A stretch of DNA of 18,502 nt. It comes from an uncultured Bacillus sp. (GTDB lineage Bacteria; Bacillota; Bacilli; Bacillales; Cytobacillaceae). The first letter of the stretch is position 1; every line of letters begins with the position of its first letter. This document shows positions 1 to 6,635 of this stretch, one piece after another. The notes beneath the pieces are model-generated. The model was not told the origin of the DNA. It did not search any database and worked only from the letters and a program-made list of their open reading frames with translations. The DNA lies in NCBI GenBank assembly GCA_937902115.1, contig CALGSR010000422.1:1-18502 (forward strand), read 5' to 3'. Both the position numbers and the translations under genes were made by a program.

Positions 1-2401
1 AATTGGCGACAGATTTGGGCGCTATAGTAAATATATTATTCAAGAACGTGCCTTACCGGATGCTAGAGATGGGTTAAAGCCGGTACAGCGTAGAATTCTA
101 TATGCCATGCATGTAGAGGGAAATACACATGATAAACATTTCCGCAAATCCGCGAAAACAGTCGGGAATGTTATCGGTAATTATCATCCACATGGGGATT
201 CATCGGTTTATGAAGCAATGGTCCGTATGAGTCAAGATTGGAAAGTACGAAATGTATTAATTGAAATGCACGGAAATAAAGGTAGTAATGACGGGGATCC
301 GCCTGCTGCGATGCGTTATACCGAAGCAAGACTTTCAGAGATTTCCGCTGAGCTTCTGCGCGATATTGATAAGAGAACAGTAGATTTTATTCCGAATTTC
401 GATGACACGTCAAGTGAACCAACCGTGCTTCCAGCCATGTTTCCAAACTTGCTTGTAAACGGTTCGACAGGAATTTCCGCTGGTTATGCCACTGAAATTC
501 CTCCTCATCATCTTGGAGAGGTCATTGATGCGGCAATTCATCGGATGGATAAACCGGAGTGTTCTGTCGATGACTTAATGAAGTTTGTTAAAGGACCGGA
601 TTTTCCAACAGGCGGCATTATTCAAGGCATTGATGGAATTAAAAAAGCCTATGAAACAGGGAGAGGGAAAATTATCATTCGCGGCAAAACGGAAGTGGAA
701 GCCATCCGCGGCGGCAAACAACAAATTGTGATTACAGAAATCCCTTATGAAGTCAATAAGGCTCTCCTTGTTAAGAAAATTGATGAATTTCGTTTTGATC
801 GAAAATTAGAAGGAATTGCAGAAGTTCGTGATGAAACTGACAGAACAGGATTGCGTATTGTTATCGAATTGAAAAAAGATGCAAATGCTGAAGGCGTATT
901 AAATTATTTATTTAAAAATAGTGACTTACAGGTAACCTATCATTTTAATATGGTTGCTATTCATAATAAACGTCCAATATTAATGGGGCTTCGTGAACTG
1001 CTTGATGCCTATATTGCCCATCAAAAAGAAGTTGTTACTAGGCGTTCTGAATTCGAATTGCAAAAGGCACAAGATCGTTCGCATATATTAGAGGGCTTAA
1101 TTAAAGCTTTGTCGATATTAGATGAGGTTATTGCCACAATTAGAGCTTCAAAAGATAAAAAAGACGCCAAAAACAATCTTATGGCTAAATTTCAATTTAC
1201 TGAACCTCAGGCAGAAGCCATCGTTTCTCTCCAATTATATCGATTAACAAATACAGACATCACAGCATTGATGGCTGAAGCAGAAGAACTGGCTAAAAGA
1301 ATCGCTGAGTTAACGGCCATTTTGGGCAGTGAGAAAGAACTATTCTCAGTCATTAAAAAAGAATTAAAAGGTGTGCAAAAACGTTTCTCAGATGTGCGTC
1401 GTACCGTCATAGAGGCAGAAATCGAAGAGATTAAGATCAATCTTGATGTATTAATTGCCAGCGAAGATGTGATTGTGACTGTAACAAAAGAAGGATATGT
1501 CAAACGGACGAGCATTCGTTCACATGCAGCTTCGAATGGTCAGGACTATGGAATGAAGGATACAGATCGGATTCTCGCCCAGTTGAATATGAACACTACG
1601 GATGTCTTATTGCTATTTACCAATAAAGGAAATTATTTGTATTGTCCTGTTCACGAACTGCCCGATATCCGCTGGAAGGATATCGGGCAGCATATCGCCA
1701 ATATCATTCCAATTGAGCGTGATGAATCGATAATTAAGGCAATCCCTGTCTCAGATTTTGAAAAGGGGAATTATCTATTATTCGTTACCAAAAATGGAAT
1801 GATTAAGAAAACAGAGCTGCAGCTCTACAAAGCACAGCGTTACTCTAAACCACTCGTTGCCATTAACATAAAAGGAGAGGACGAACTGATTGATGTTCAT
1901 CTAACAGATGGACAACAAGAACTTTTCCTAACCACTTATCAAGGCTATGCACTTTGGTTTAAAGAGGAAGAAATTGGCTGTATCGGTGTGCGGGCAGCCG
2001 GTGTCAAAGGGATTAATTTAAAAGATGATGACTTTGTAACCGGAGCGAAGGTCAAGAACGCTGATTCTAGTCCATCTATCGTCATTATGACACAGCGCGG
2101 TTCGATTAAAAGAATGAAACTGAGTGAGTTTGAAATTACTTCGCGGGCAAAACGCGGAGTTGTCATTTTAAGGGAATTAAAAGGAAACCCTCATCATGTA
2201 ATTGGCTTTGTTTTTGCTGACGACGATCAGATGATTCAAATCGAAACAGAAAAAGGAATAATCGAAACAATAAATTCTTCAACAATCCGTTTTAATGATC
2301 GCTATTCAAATGGTTCCTTTATTTTTGATGAGAATGAATCCGGCAAAGCAGTATCTATTTGGAATCAAAGCAAACTTGAATCCACTCCAACTGAATCATA
2401 G
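1..2401 (+). CDS. parC: DNA topoisomerase IV subunit A (ParC/GrlA), 5'-truncated by window edge
   Basis: ATP-dependent type IIA topoisomerase subunit that, with ParE, decatenates sister chromosomes. The frame is open from base 2 (reads IGDRFGRYSKYIIQERALPD), so the gene begins upstream; compared with Bacillus ParC only about 15-20 N-terminal residues are missing. The winged-helix domain carries the catalytic tyrosine in AAMRYTEARLS (Tyr codon 317-319). The quinolone-determining stretch HPHGDSSVYEAM has the wild-type Ser and Glu at the positions altered in resistant GrlA. A tower and coiled-coil region follows, then the GyrA-like beta-pinwheel C-terminal domain with repeats such as VTVTKEGYVKRTS, LFVTKNGMIKKTE and IVIMTQRGSIKRM. 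I choose ParC rather than GyrA because of close similarity to B. subtilis ParC and the lack of a clear GyrA box (QRRGG[RK]G). A strong hairpin terminator follows immediately. parE is expected just upstream, outside the window. Confidence 0.97.
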   Translation, partial: IGDRFGRYSKYIIQERALPDARDGLKPVQRRILYAMHVEGNTHDKHFRKSAKTVGNVIGNYHPHGDSSVYEAMVRMSQDWKVRNVLIEMHGNKGSNDGDPPAAMRYTEARLSEISAELLRDIDKRTVDFIPNFDDTSSEPTVLPAMFPNLLVNGSTGISAGYATEIPPHHLGEVIDAAIHRMDKPECSVDDLMKFVKGPDFPTGGIIQGIDGIKKAYETGRGKIIIRGKTEVEAIRGGKQQIVITEIPYEVNKALLVKKIDEFRFDRKLEGIAEVRDETDRTGLRIVIELKKDANAEGVLNYLFKNSDLQVTYHFNMVAIHNKRPILMGLRELLDAYIAHQKEVVTRRSEFELQKAQDRSHILEGLIKALSILDEVIATIRASKDKKDAKNNLMAKFQFTEPQAEAIVSLQLYRLTNTDITALMAEAEELAKRIAELTAILGSEKELFSVIKKELKGVQKRFSDVRRTVIEAEIEEIKINLDVLIASEDVIVTVTKEGYVKRTSIRSHAASNGQDYGMKDTDRILAQLNMNTTDVLLLFTNKGNYLYCPVHELPDIRWKDIGQHIANIIPIERDESIIKAIPVSDFEKGNYLLFVTKNGMIKKTELQLYKAQRYSKPLVAINIKGEDELIDVHLTDGQQELFLTTYQGYALWFKEEEIGCIGVRAAGVKGINLKDDDFVTGAKVKNADSSPSIVIMTQRGSIKRMKLSEFEITSRAKRGVVILRELKGNPHHVIGFVFADDDQMIQIETEKGIIETINSSTIRFNDRYSNGSFIFDENESGKAVSIWNQSKLESTPTES

Positions 2402-2404
2402 AAC

Positions 2405-2440
2405 AAAAACCTCTTGCAAAAATTTGCAAGAGGTTTTTAT
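2405..2440 (+). terminator. Rho-independent terminator of parC
   Basis: A perfect 11-bp stem, CCTCTTGCAAA (2410-2420) and TTTGCAAGAGG (2423-2433), with a 2-base loop, is followed by a T5 run. It starts 8 bases after the parC stop codon. Confidence 0.93.
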
Positions 2441-2507
2441 CTCCCTACATTATTTTCCCATAAATGGGGAGAATAGCAAATAGCATTCAGTCAGGAGGAA
2501 GTAAATA

Positions 2508-3275
2508 ATGAAAAAAGAATTGGGTCTTGTGCTCATTGCGTTGTTTTTCCTTAACACATTTACATCTGTTTATGCCTTCGAAAAAAATGAAGATAATAAA
2601 CTCGTACTAACCGAAGAAAAAGAAGATATTTCGGGTGATAGAAAAGACGATACAATTATTTTAAAAGGCATTCCCTACGAAGAAGGCGCCGCCTTTTTAA
2701 AGGAAATTCAATTGCAAATTATTGGTTCCAACGGAAAAACCTACACGGTTGAATTAGAGCCAGGTTATGAACCAACCATTACTTTTGTTGATATAGATCA
2801 TGATGGGGTAGAGGACCTGCTTATCAGTATTCCATCAGGCGGAAGTGGTGGAATAACAAACTATTCTTTATTTACATTTAAGGATTTTCAATTAAAAGAG
2901 ATCACTACACCGGATTCACTTACGATTACCAGTCAATTTCTCGATCAGTATCAAGCTTCTATAACCATTGAAAATACCGGCCAATCGTATAACTTTGATT
3001 TGAAGGACCGAAAAAGAGACTATGATCGATTAGGTATTTATTATAAAGGGAAATTAAATGAACCAAGGGAACTAATGATCGATCCATATAGTACATTAAA
3101 ACCGATTATTGTAAAGGAAAATACCTATGGTTTAAAAGCAATTCAGCAAGTAAGCGGAGCATATCATGCTGACGGGATTGCATTTATTGAATCAACCTGG
3201 TATTACGAAAATGGCAAGTGGAACCTGCTAGATACAAAGGTAATGGAGAGAAAACAAAAGAAGATACGAAAGTAA
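2508..3275 (+). CDS. Secreted FG-GAP/VCBS-like protein of unknown function
   Basis: A 255-residue exported protein. Residues 1-23 form a Sec signal peptide: Lys-rich start, hydrophobic core LGLVLIALFFL, and likely type I cleavage after SVYA. There is no lipobox cysteine. The mature part holds a calcium-loop-like motif, FVDIDHDGVEDLL (residues 93-105, D-x-D-x-DG-x-x-D), typical of FG-GAP/VCBS beta-propeller repeats, followed by a Gly/Ser loop, and a weaker earlier copy around residues 40-50 (DISGDRKDD). The C-terminus is basic (KQKKIRK). The start is supported by AGGAGG 8-10 bases upstream of the ATG. It lies between two terminators, so it is probably monocistronic. B. subtilis has an uncharacterised gene (ynfC, from memory) in the slot after parC; I cannot confirm orthology. 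Function is not known; an extracytoplasmic or spore-envelope role would be a guess. Confidence 0.85.
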   Translation: MKKELGLVLIALFFLNTFTSVYAFEKNEDNKLVLTEEKEDISGDRKDDTIILKGIPYEEGAAFLKEIQLQIIGSNGKTYTVELEPGYEPTITFVDIDHDGVEDLLISIPSGGSGGITNYSLFTFKDFQLKEITTPDSLTITSQFLDQYQASITIENTGQSYNFDLKDRKRDYDRLGIYYKGKLNEPRELMIDPYSTLKPIIVKENTYGLKAIQQVSGAYHADGIAFIESTWYYENGKWNLLDTKVMERKQKKIRK

Positions 3276-3278
3276 TTC

Positions 3279-3313
3279 AATCGAAGATCAGTTAGTACTG
3301 ATCTTCGATTTTC
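3279..3313 (+). terminator. Hairpin terminator after the secreted-protein gene
   Basis: A 13-bp inverted repeat, AATCGAAGATCAG (3279-3291) and CTGATCTTCGATT (3298-3310), with a 6-base loop, lies 3 bases after the stop. The T tract is short (TTTTCC), so termination may be partial. Confidence 0.75.
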
Positions 3314-3433
3314 CATATTTCACTCAAATATAAAATATATCACTAAACATTATTTTAAGGAGAAATTTTTCGTTTCGTCTCACTATATTAAGTTTACTTT
3401 ATCAATGAGACAATATAGGTCTCTCTAAAATCA

Positions 3434-3461
3434 ATTTCCCATAATAAATATTATGTAAACT
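3434..3461 (+). other. dif: Chromosomal dif-like XerC/XerD recombination site
   Basis: Read as two 11-bp arms around a 6-bp spacer: left arm ATTTCCCATAA, spacer TAAATA, right arm TTATGTAAACT. Against the B. subtilis dif site as I remember it (arms ACTTCCTAGAA and TTATGTAAACT, spacer TATATA) it matches 8/11, 5/6 and 11/11, that is 24 of 28. The inner CATAA-N6-TTATG core also equals that of E. coli dif. It is intergenic, beyond the terminators of parC and the next gene, which agrees with dif lying close to parC in Bacillus. The expected role is resolution of chromosome dimers by the XerC/XerD homologues CodV and RipX, encoded elsewhere. Confidence 0.8.
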
Positions 3462-3530
3462 AGAAAAATAAATAATTACGATTAAATTACAATTCCCCTT
3501 TCAAGCGGTAAATTAATCAATTATAGGGAA

Positions 3531-4706
3531 TTATTGGCCGTAATAAAAATAAACACTGTTCTCAATTAATTCATTAATATATAGATTATGCTCTTTCGCG
3601 GACTTTTTTAATTGCGTTAATAATTCTTGATCAAAAGTTGTCTTGTATTGCACGCGATCTTTTGGTGCTTCAGATTTACTAAATTTAGTTGGATCGTCAT
3701 CTAAAAAATTTCTTATGCAATTTTCAATTAAGTAATTGATGTGCGTATCATTTTCATTCGCTAAAGAATTAAGTTGATCTAGGATTGACTTGCTGATATT
3801 TGTTCTGAATTTTACTCTTGAAGAATTCACGATTTTAATTAGATTGCCATTGGTGAAACACCAAAAACCAGAAATACTATATTGGTATCCTTGATAATTT
3901 ATCAAATTCTCTAAACCTTTCATAAACTGTTCGGAATGCTGCGACATATTGACTCTTTTATAATTAATTAAATTCCCTATTTCATCTTTATAAATAATTT
4001 CGGCTAATCGCAAAATATCATTTCGACCTCTAACCCAGACACGATATACGGAATTATCTGCTAAAGAAACCTCTTGCGTAATATAACTATCAAGACCCCA
4101 TTCTTTAAATACAAGCTGAGTTTTTTCAGCAAATATTTTACTGCCGCTGGTAATTTTCATTGAATAGCCTTCATGATCGACCCATCCATCACCATCAATT
4201 ACACCTCTTACAAATGCGGGCATAAACTCTTCAGGCACATCAGGAAATGGGACAGTTAGAGATTTATTTGCCACAATCCCCATTTTCTCAAGATCAAGTT
4301 TGATTTCTTTTGAATTAATGACTAACGTCGGTGTTAATCTTGTCGGCCCGGTTACTGCCAATATATAATCAGCCTCCATGTAATCCGCAATCAACCGAAG
4401 AATATTCTCATCCTTCTGCGAAAAGGAAATACTATGAGTTTGATTGCTAACACAGCCGTCTGTAATAAATAATCCCAAGACCCAAGCCATTTCTTTCGTC
4501 CAAGCCTTAAAAAAATCTTCATTTACTTTATGTTTCCTTGGTTGTCCGGAAGACTGCTCTCGATTCATCTTAACGCCATGTTTATACATCACATTACGAA
4601 TAGCACGATCGGAGATTCCGACGATCGGAACCATTTCCTTAAATGACATTCCACTCTTGTACATCTTTATGATATCTTCATCAGTCACTCCAGAATTTCT
4701 AGGCAT
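3531..4706 (-). CDS. Free-standing LAGLIDADG homing endonuclease with HTH and tandem RHH-like repeats
   Basis: A 391-residue protein from the ATG at 4706, chosen because GGAGGG lies 9 bases upstream; the frame is open to an ATG at 4787 but that start lacks an RBS. Residues 8-47 look like a helix-turn-helix (MSFKEMVPIVGISDRAIRNVMYKHG). The double-motif LAGLIDADG core follows: WVLGLFITDG (75-84) and FVRGVIDGDG (165-174), each with its acidic metal ligand (D83, D173), so the nuclease should be active. The C-terminus holds two similar segments, 297-337 and 351-391, both with an R-V-x-[FY]-[RK]-T start and an I-N-x-L-I-E-N helix, resembling CopG/Arc ribbon-helix-helix units. No intein splicing motifs are present, and the gene stands alone 70 bp from the dif-like site. 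Such enzymes cut a long specific site to spread their own gene. The target here is unknown. Confidence 0.85.
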   Translation of the reverse strand: MPRNSGVTDEDIIKMYKSGMSFKEMVPIVGISDRAIRNVMYKHGVKMNREQSSGQPRKHKVNEDFFKAWTKEMAWVLGLFITDGCVSNQTHSISFSQKDENILRLIADYMEADYILAVTGPTRLTPTLVINSKEIKLDLEKMGIVANKSLTVPFPDVPEEFMPAFVRGVIDGDGWVDHEGYSMKITSGSKIFAEKTQLVFKEWGLDSYITQEVSLADNSVYRVWVRGRNDILRLAEIIYKDEIGNLINYKRVNMSQHSEQFMKGLENLINYQGYQYSISGFWCFTNGNLIKIVNSSRVKFRTNISKSILDQLNSLANENDTHINYLIENCIRNFLDDDPTKFSKSEAPKDRVQYKTTFDQELLTQLKKSAKEHNLYINELIENSVYFYYGQ

Positions 4707-4754
4707 TAACAAAGTCCCTCCTATCTCCATTCTATTCATAATGCTTATAACTCT

Positions 4755-4760
4755 ATTATA
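4755..4760 (-). promoter_or_regulatory. Candidate -10 box for the homing endonuclease gene
   Basis: Minus-strand TATAAT lies about 50 bases upstream of the ATG at 4706. No convincing TTGACA box is found at 16-18 bp; TTTCAT at 16 bp is poor. If correct, transcription starts downstream of the alternative ATG at 4787, which supports the shorter protein. Confidence 0.45.
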
Positions 4761-4780
4761 GAACATATATTCGCAAATGA

Positions 4781-5011
4781 AAGACAAACGGAATTTTTGT
4801 CTTTCTAGGGCTGCTTAATCTTTCCTATCCATCTCACGAAGCAGAGTTTCTCGCGAGATATCCTGACGTCCCTATATGTCGTGTTGAAATAGTTCTAACT
4901 TCATATGACATGGATAAAGCTACTAGAATCCCTATAAATCTCAACTTTTTTTCGTTCGAAAAAACAGCCAAAACCGTTGATATTATTGACTTAATTAATC
5001 GTTATCATTAA
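4781..5011 (+). pseudogene. Possible 3' remnant of a protein gene, no start codon
   Basis: A stretch of 76 codons without a stop, ending at TAA 5009-5011, reads like protein: for example HEAEFLARYPDVPICRVEIV followed by a C-terminus with INLNFFSFEKTAKTVDIIDL. The only in-frame ATG (4910) would leave 33 codons and has no ribosome binding site, and the frame is closed upstream by TGA at 4778. I do not recognise a family. Two readings are possible: a decayed C-terminal fragment left by insertion or rearrangement beside the mobile genes, or a chance open frame. A 76-codon open run is uncommon but not rare in sequence this AT-rich. Confidence 0.25.
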
Positions 5012-5143
5012 AAAACAAGGGCTGTCAGGGCAATCGAGAACGGCTCACTCGATAAATCCCCACATAACTCGCTTAAAATTAGATTTTACAGCACCGTACC
5101 TTTCCTTTTTTTTACCTCTATCACTCTAAAAATCTACGATTCT

Positions 5144-5171
5144 ACCGCACATAATGATTATTATGCGTGGT
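5144..5171 (+). other. Near-palindromic Xer-type core site upstream of the tyrosine recombinase
   Basis: Two 11-bp arms around a 6-bp spacer: ACCGCACATAA (5144-5154), TGATTA (5155-5160), TTATGCGTGGT (5161-5171). The arms are inverted copies of one another at 9 of 11 positions, and the flanking bases 5142-5143 and 5172-5173 extend the symmetry. The inner CATAA-N6-TTATG is identical to that of the dif-like site at 3434-3461 and of E. coli dif, while the outer bases differ from dif. It lies 90 bp before the recombinase start and overlaps the gene's likely -35 region. It is probably a binding and crossover site, or an operator, for that recombinase. It could instead be an operator for an unrelated dimeric regulator. 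Confidence 0.6.
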
Positions 5172-5173
5172 AG

Positions 5174-5182
5174 TGATATAAT
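5174..5182 (+). promoter_or_regulatory. Extended -10 promoter of the tyrosine recombinase
   Basis: TGA-TATAAT matches the TGn-TATAAT extended -10 consensus exactly, 79 bases before the ATG. The -35 position (about 5154-5159, ATGATT) is poor and lies inside the near-palindromic site, so protein bound there should block RNA polymerase. Confidence 0.6.
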
Positions 5183-5260
5183 TGAGTTACACCAACAAAT
5201 TACAAGAGTTAATGTGATGTTATTGGAAAGCAAAAAGTACCTTGAATTACGAGGAGGATA

Positions 5261-6241
5261 ATGTTGAAAAGTCATAGGGATAACGAAAGATATAACTTGA
5301 AGCAAACTATATCTTCTCATTATGAAGAAGAATTAGATATATTTAGCACATATATGGAGGATTTAGGGTATTCGGTTTTTACCATTTCTTCGTATCTTGG
5401 CGATGCAGAAATATTCCTGATATTCATATTTGAAAAATGGAATGACTTCCCTTCCCTTTCTGAAATTAAACCAAAAAACATTCAAGAGTTTTTACGAAAA
5501 ACACAAAGAGCAAACGCTAAGTCAACTCGTAACCGCAGATTAATGGCCTTACGTACTTTTTATAAGTCTTTAATGAAATCTGAGTTCCTTACCTTTAATC
5601 CTGCAGCAGAAGTAGATATGGCAAAAGTGGAGAAAAACTCATTACCTACCTATTTAAATGATGAAGAGTTAGAGACTTTTTTCCGTTGCATTAAAGAAGA
5701 TAGCTTTTATATTCGTAATAAGTGTATGTTGACGTTAATGGGGTTAGCCGGTCTTCGTGTAATTGAAGTACATAACTTAAATGTTACTGATTTCATTCGA
5801 GATTCAGAAGATCCAGGAGTTCAAGTGTTTGGGAAAGGAAACAAAGTACGTTATATCCCTTTGCCTATCCCTTTGTATGAAATTCTTTTGGAATACGAAA
5901 AGAATCATCGACCTATACCCAAGCCGAAACACTCTAATGCGTTTTTTCTTTCTAGAAGAGGTGTTCGAATTTCAAGGAGAAGGATTCAGGAAGTAGCGGA
6001 GGAAACCTTTGAACGATTAAAATCCTTTTCTAATACAACTTATTTACAAGAAAAAAAATTAACTTCCCATAAATTAAGACATACCTTTGGTACTCGTTTA
6101 GTTCGAAATGGAACCGATCTTGTTACAATTCAAGAATTAATGGGTCATTCTAGTTTAAATACAACCCAAATCTATACGCATGTAAATAATGAACAAAGAC
6201 AAAAGGCCATGAGAAATCCTAATATTTCCCGCTTTTTCTAA
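5261..6241 (+). CDS. Tyrosine recombinase (XerC/XerD/phage integrase family)
   Basis: A 326-residue site-specific recombinase. Residues about 21-110 form a SAM-like core-binding N-domain (SAYLGDAEIF-type helices, TRNRRLMALRTFYK). The catalytic domain has the whole active set: R166 (AGLRVIEV), K192 in the GKGNK hairpin, H270 and R273 in HKLRHTFGT, H296 in LMGHSS, and nucleophile Y305 in TQIYTHVN. The length is 20-30 residues above CodV/RipX, with an N-terminal extension and a 20-residue insertion before the HxxR box (about 247-266). The arginine motif is divergent (VIEV where XerC/D have SEL), which suggests an extra recombinase rather than the housekeeping pair. AGGAGG lies only 3 bases before the ATG, so the TTG at 5264 (6-base spacing) may be the true start. 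A dif-like site and promoter lie upstream and a terminator downstream. It looks more AT-rich than neighbouring housekeeping genes. Confidence 0.93.
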   Translation: MLKSHRDNERYNLKQTISSHYEEELDIFSTYMEDLGYSVFTISSYLGDAEIFLIFIFEKWNDFPSLSEIKPKNIQEFLRKTQRANAKSTRNRRLMALRTFYKSLMKSEFLTFNPAAEVDMAKVEKNSLPTYLNDEELETFFRCIKEDSFYIRNKCMLTLMGLAGLRVIEVHNLNVTDFIRDSEDPGVQVFGKGNKVRYIPLPIPLYEILLEYEKNHRPIPKPKHSNAFFLSRRGVRISRRRIQEVAEETFERLKSFSNTTYLQEKKLTSHKLRHTFGTRLVRNGTDLVTIQELMGHSSLNTTQIYTHVNNEQRQKAMRNPNISRFF

Positions 6242-6271
6242 CCACTACTATAAAATAATGTGAACTAAAAT

Positions 6272-6323
6272 AAAAAAAGCACGTTACTTCCATAGGGAAA
6301 TGATCATGCTTTTTTTATTTTTC
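6272..6323 (+). terminator. Terminator after the tyrosine recombinase
   Basis: AAAAAAAGCACG (6272-6283) pairs with CATGCTTTTTTT (6305-6316) with one mismatch, closed inside by TTCC/GGAA, and ends in a T-rich tail. The A/T-rich arms would give T runs on either strand, but only the recombinase faces it closely. Confidence 0.65.
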
Positions 6324-6635
6324 CACTTTATTAAAATTTATACTACAGAAAATATAAACACGAACGTTTTTTGGATAATGAAACATAATATACGTGAAAA
6401 TTACCAGAAAATGAAAAACCTTCAGAAGCTGGAGACCCGACTGATTCGCCAAATCACGAACGATATGATTTCCCCACTACTAAAATTTTACTCCCCCGAA
6501 CAAATTCAGTGTCATCAACGGTTTCAACCATCGCTCTCCTACGATCTCCTTATAAAAAACATATATTTAGTGAACCAGATTGTGTATAATCAAATAATAC
6601 ATAATTGCAATAGCACATTAGTAGGAGGATTTCAC
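6324..6635 (+). other. Leader region of the DegV-family gene
   Basis: This 312-base stretch has no convincing gene. The DegV reading frame stays open through it to an ATG at 6300, but the sequence there does not resemble DegV and overlaps the recombinase terminator. A perfect TATAAT at 6585-6590 with a weak -35 gives a likely promoter about 46 bases before the TTG start. I see no known riboswitch or T-box signature. Confidence 0.5.
6585..6590 (+). promoter_or_regulatory. Candidate -10 box for the DegV-family gene
   Basis: TATAAT lies 45 bases upstream of the TTG start codon. No good -35 is found at 16-18 bp (the sequence there is A/T only), so this rests on the -10 and its position. Confidence 0.4.

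Noticed and set aside
3531..4706. Intein
   Set aside because: There are no splicing motifs or flanking extein sequence; the gene is free-standing.
6239..6266. Possible second dif copy (attR) after the recombinase
   Set aside because: Only the right arm is similar (TAATGTGAACT, 9 of 11 to the XerD arm); the left arm does not match. Such half-sites are expected by chance in this window.
6300..6635. N-terminal extension of the DegV-family reading frame
   Set aside because: The frame is open but the sequence overlaps the recombinase terminator, has no family similarity, and a TTG with AGGAGG at 7 bases gives the normal DegV start.
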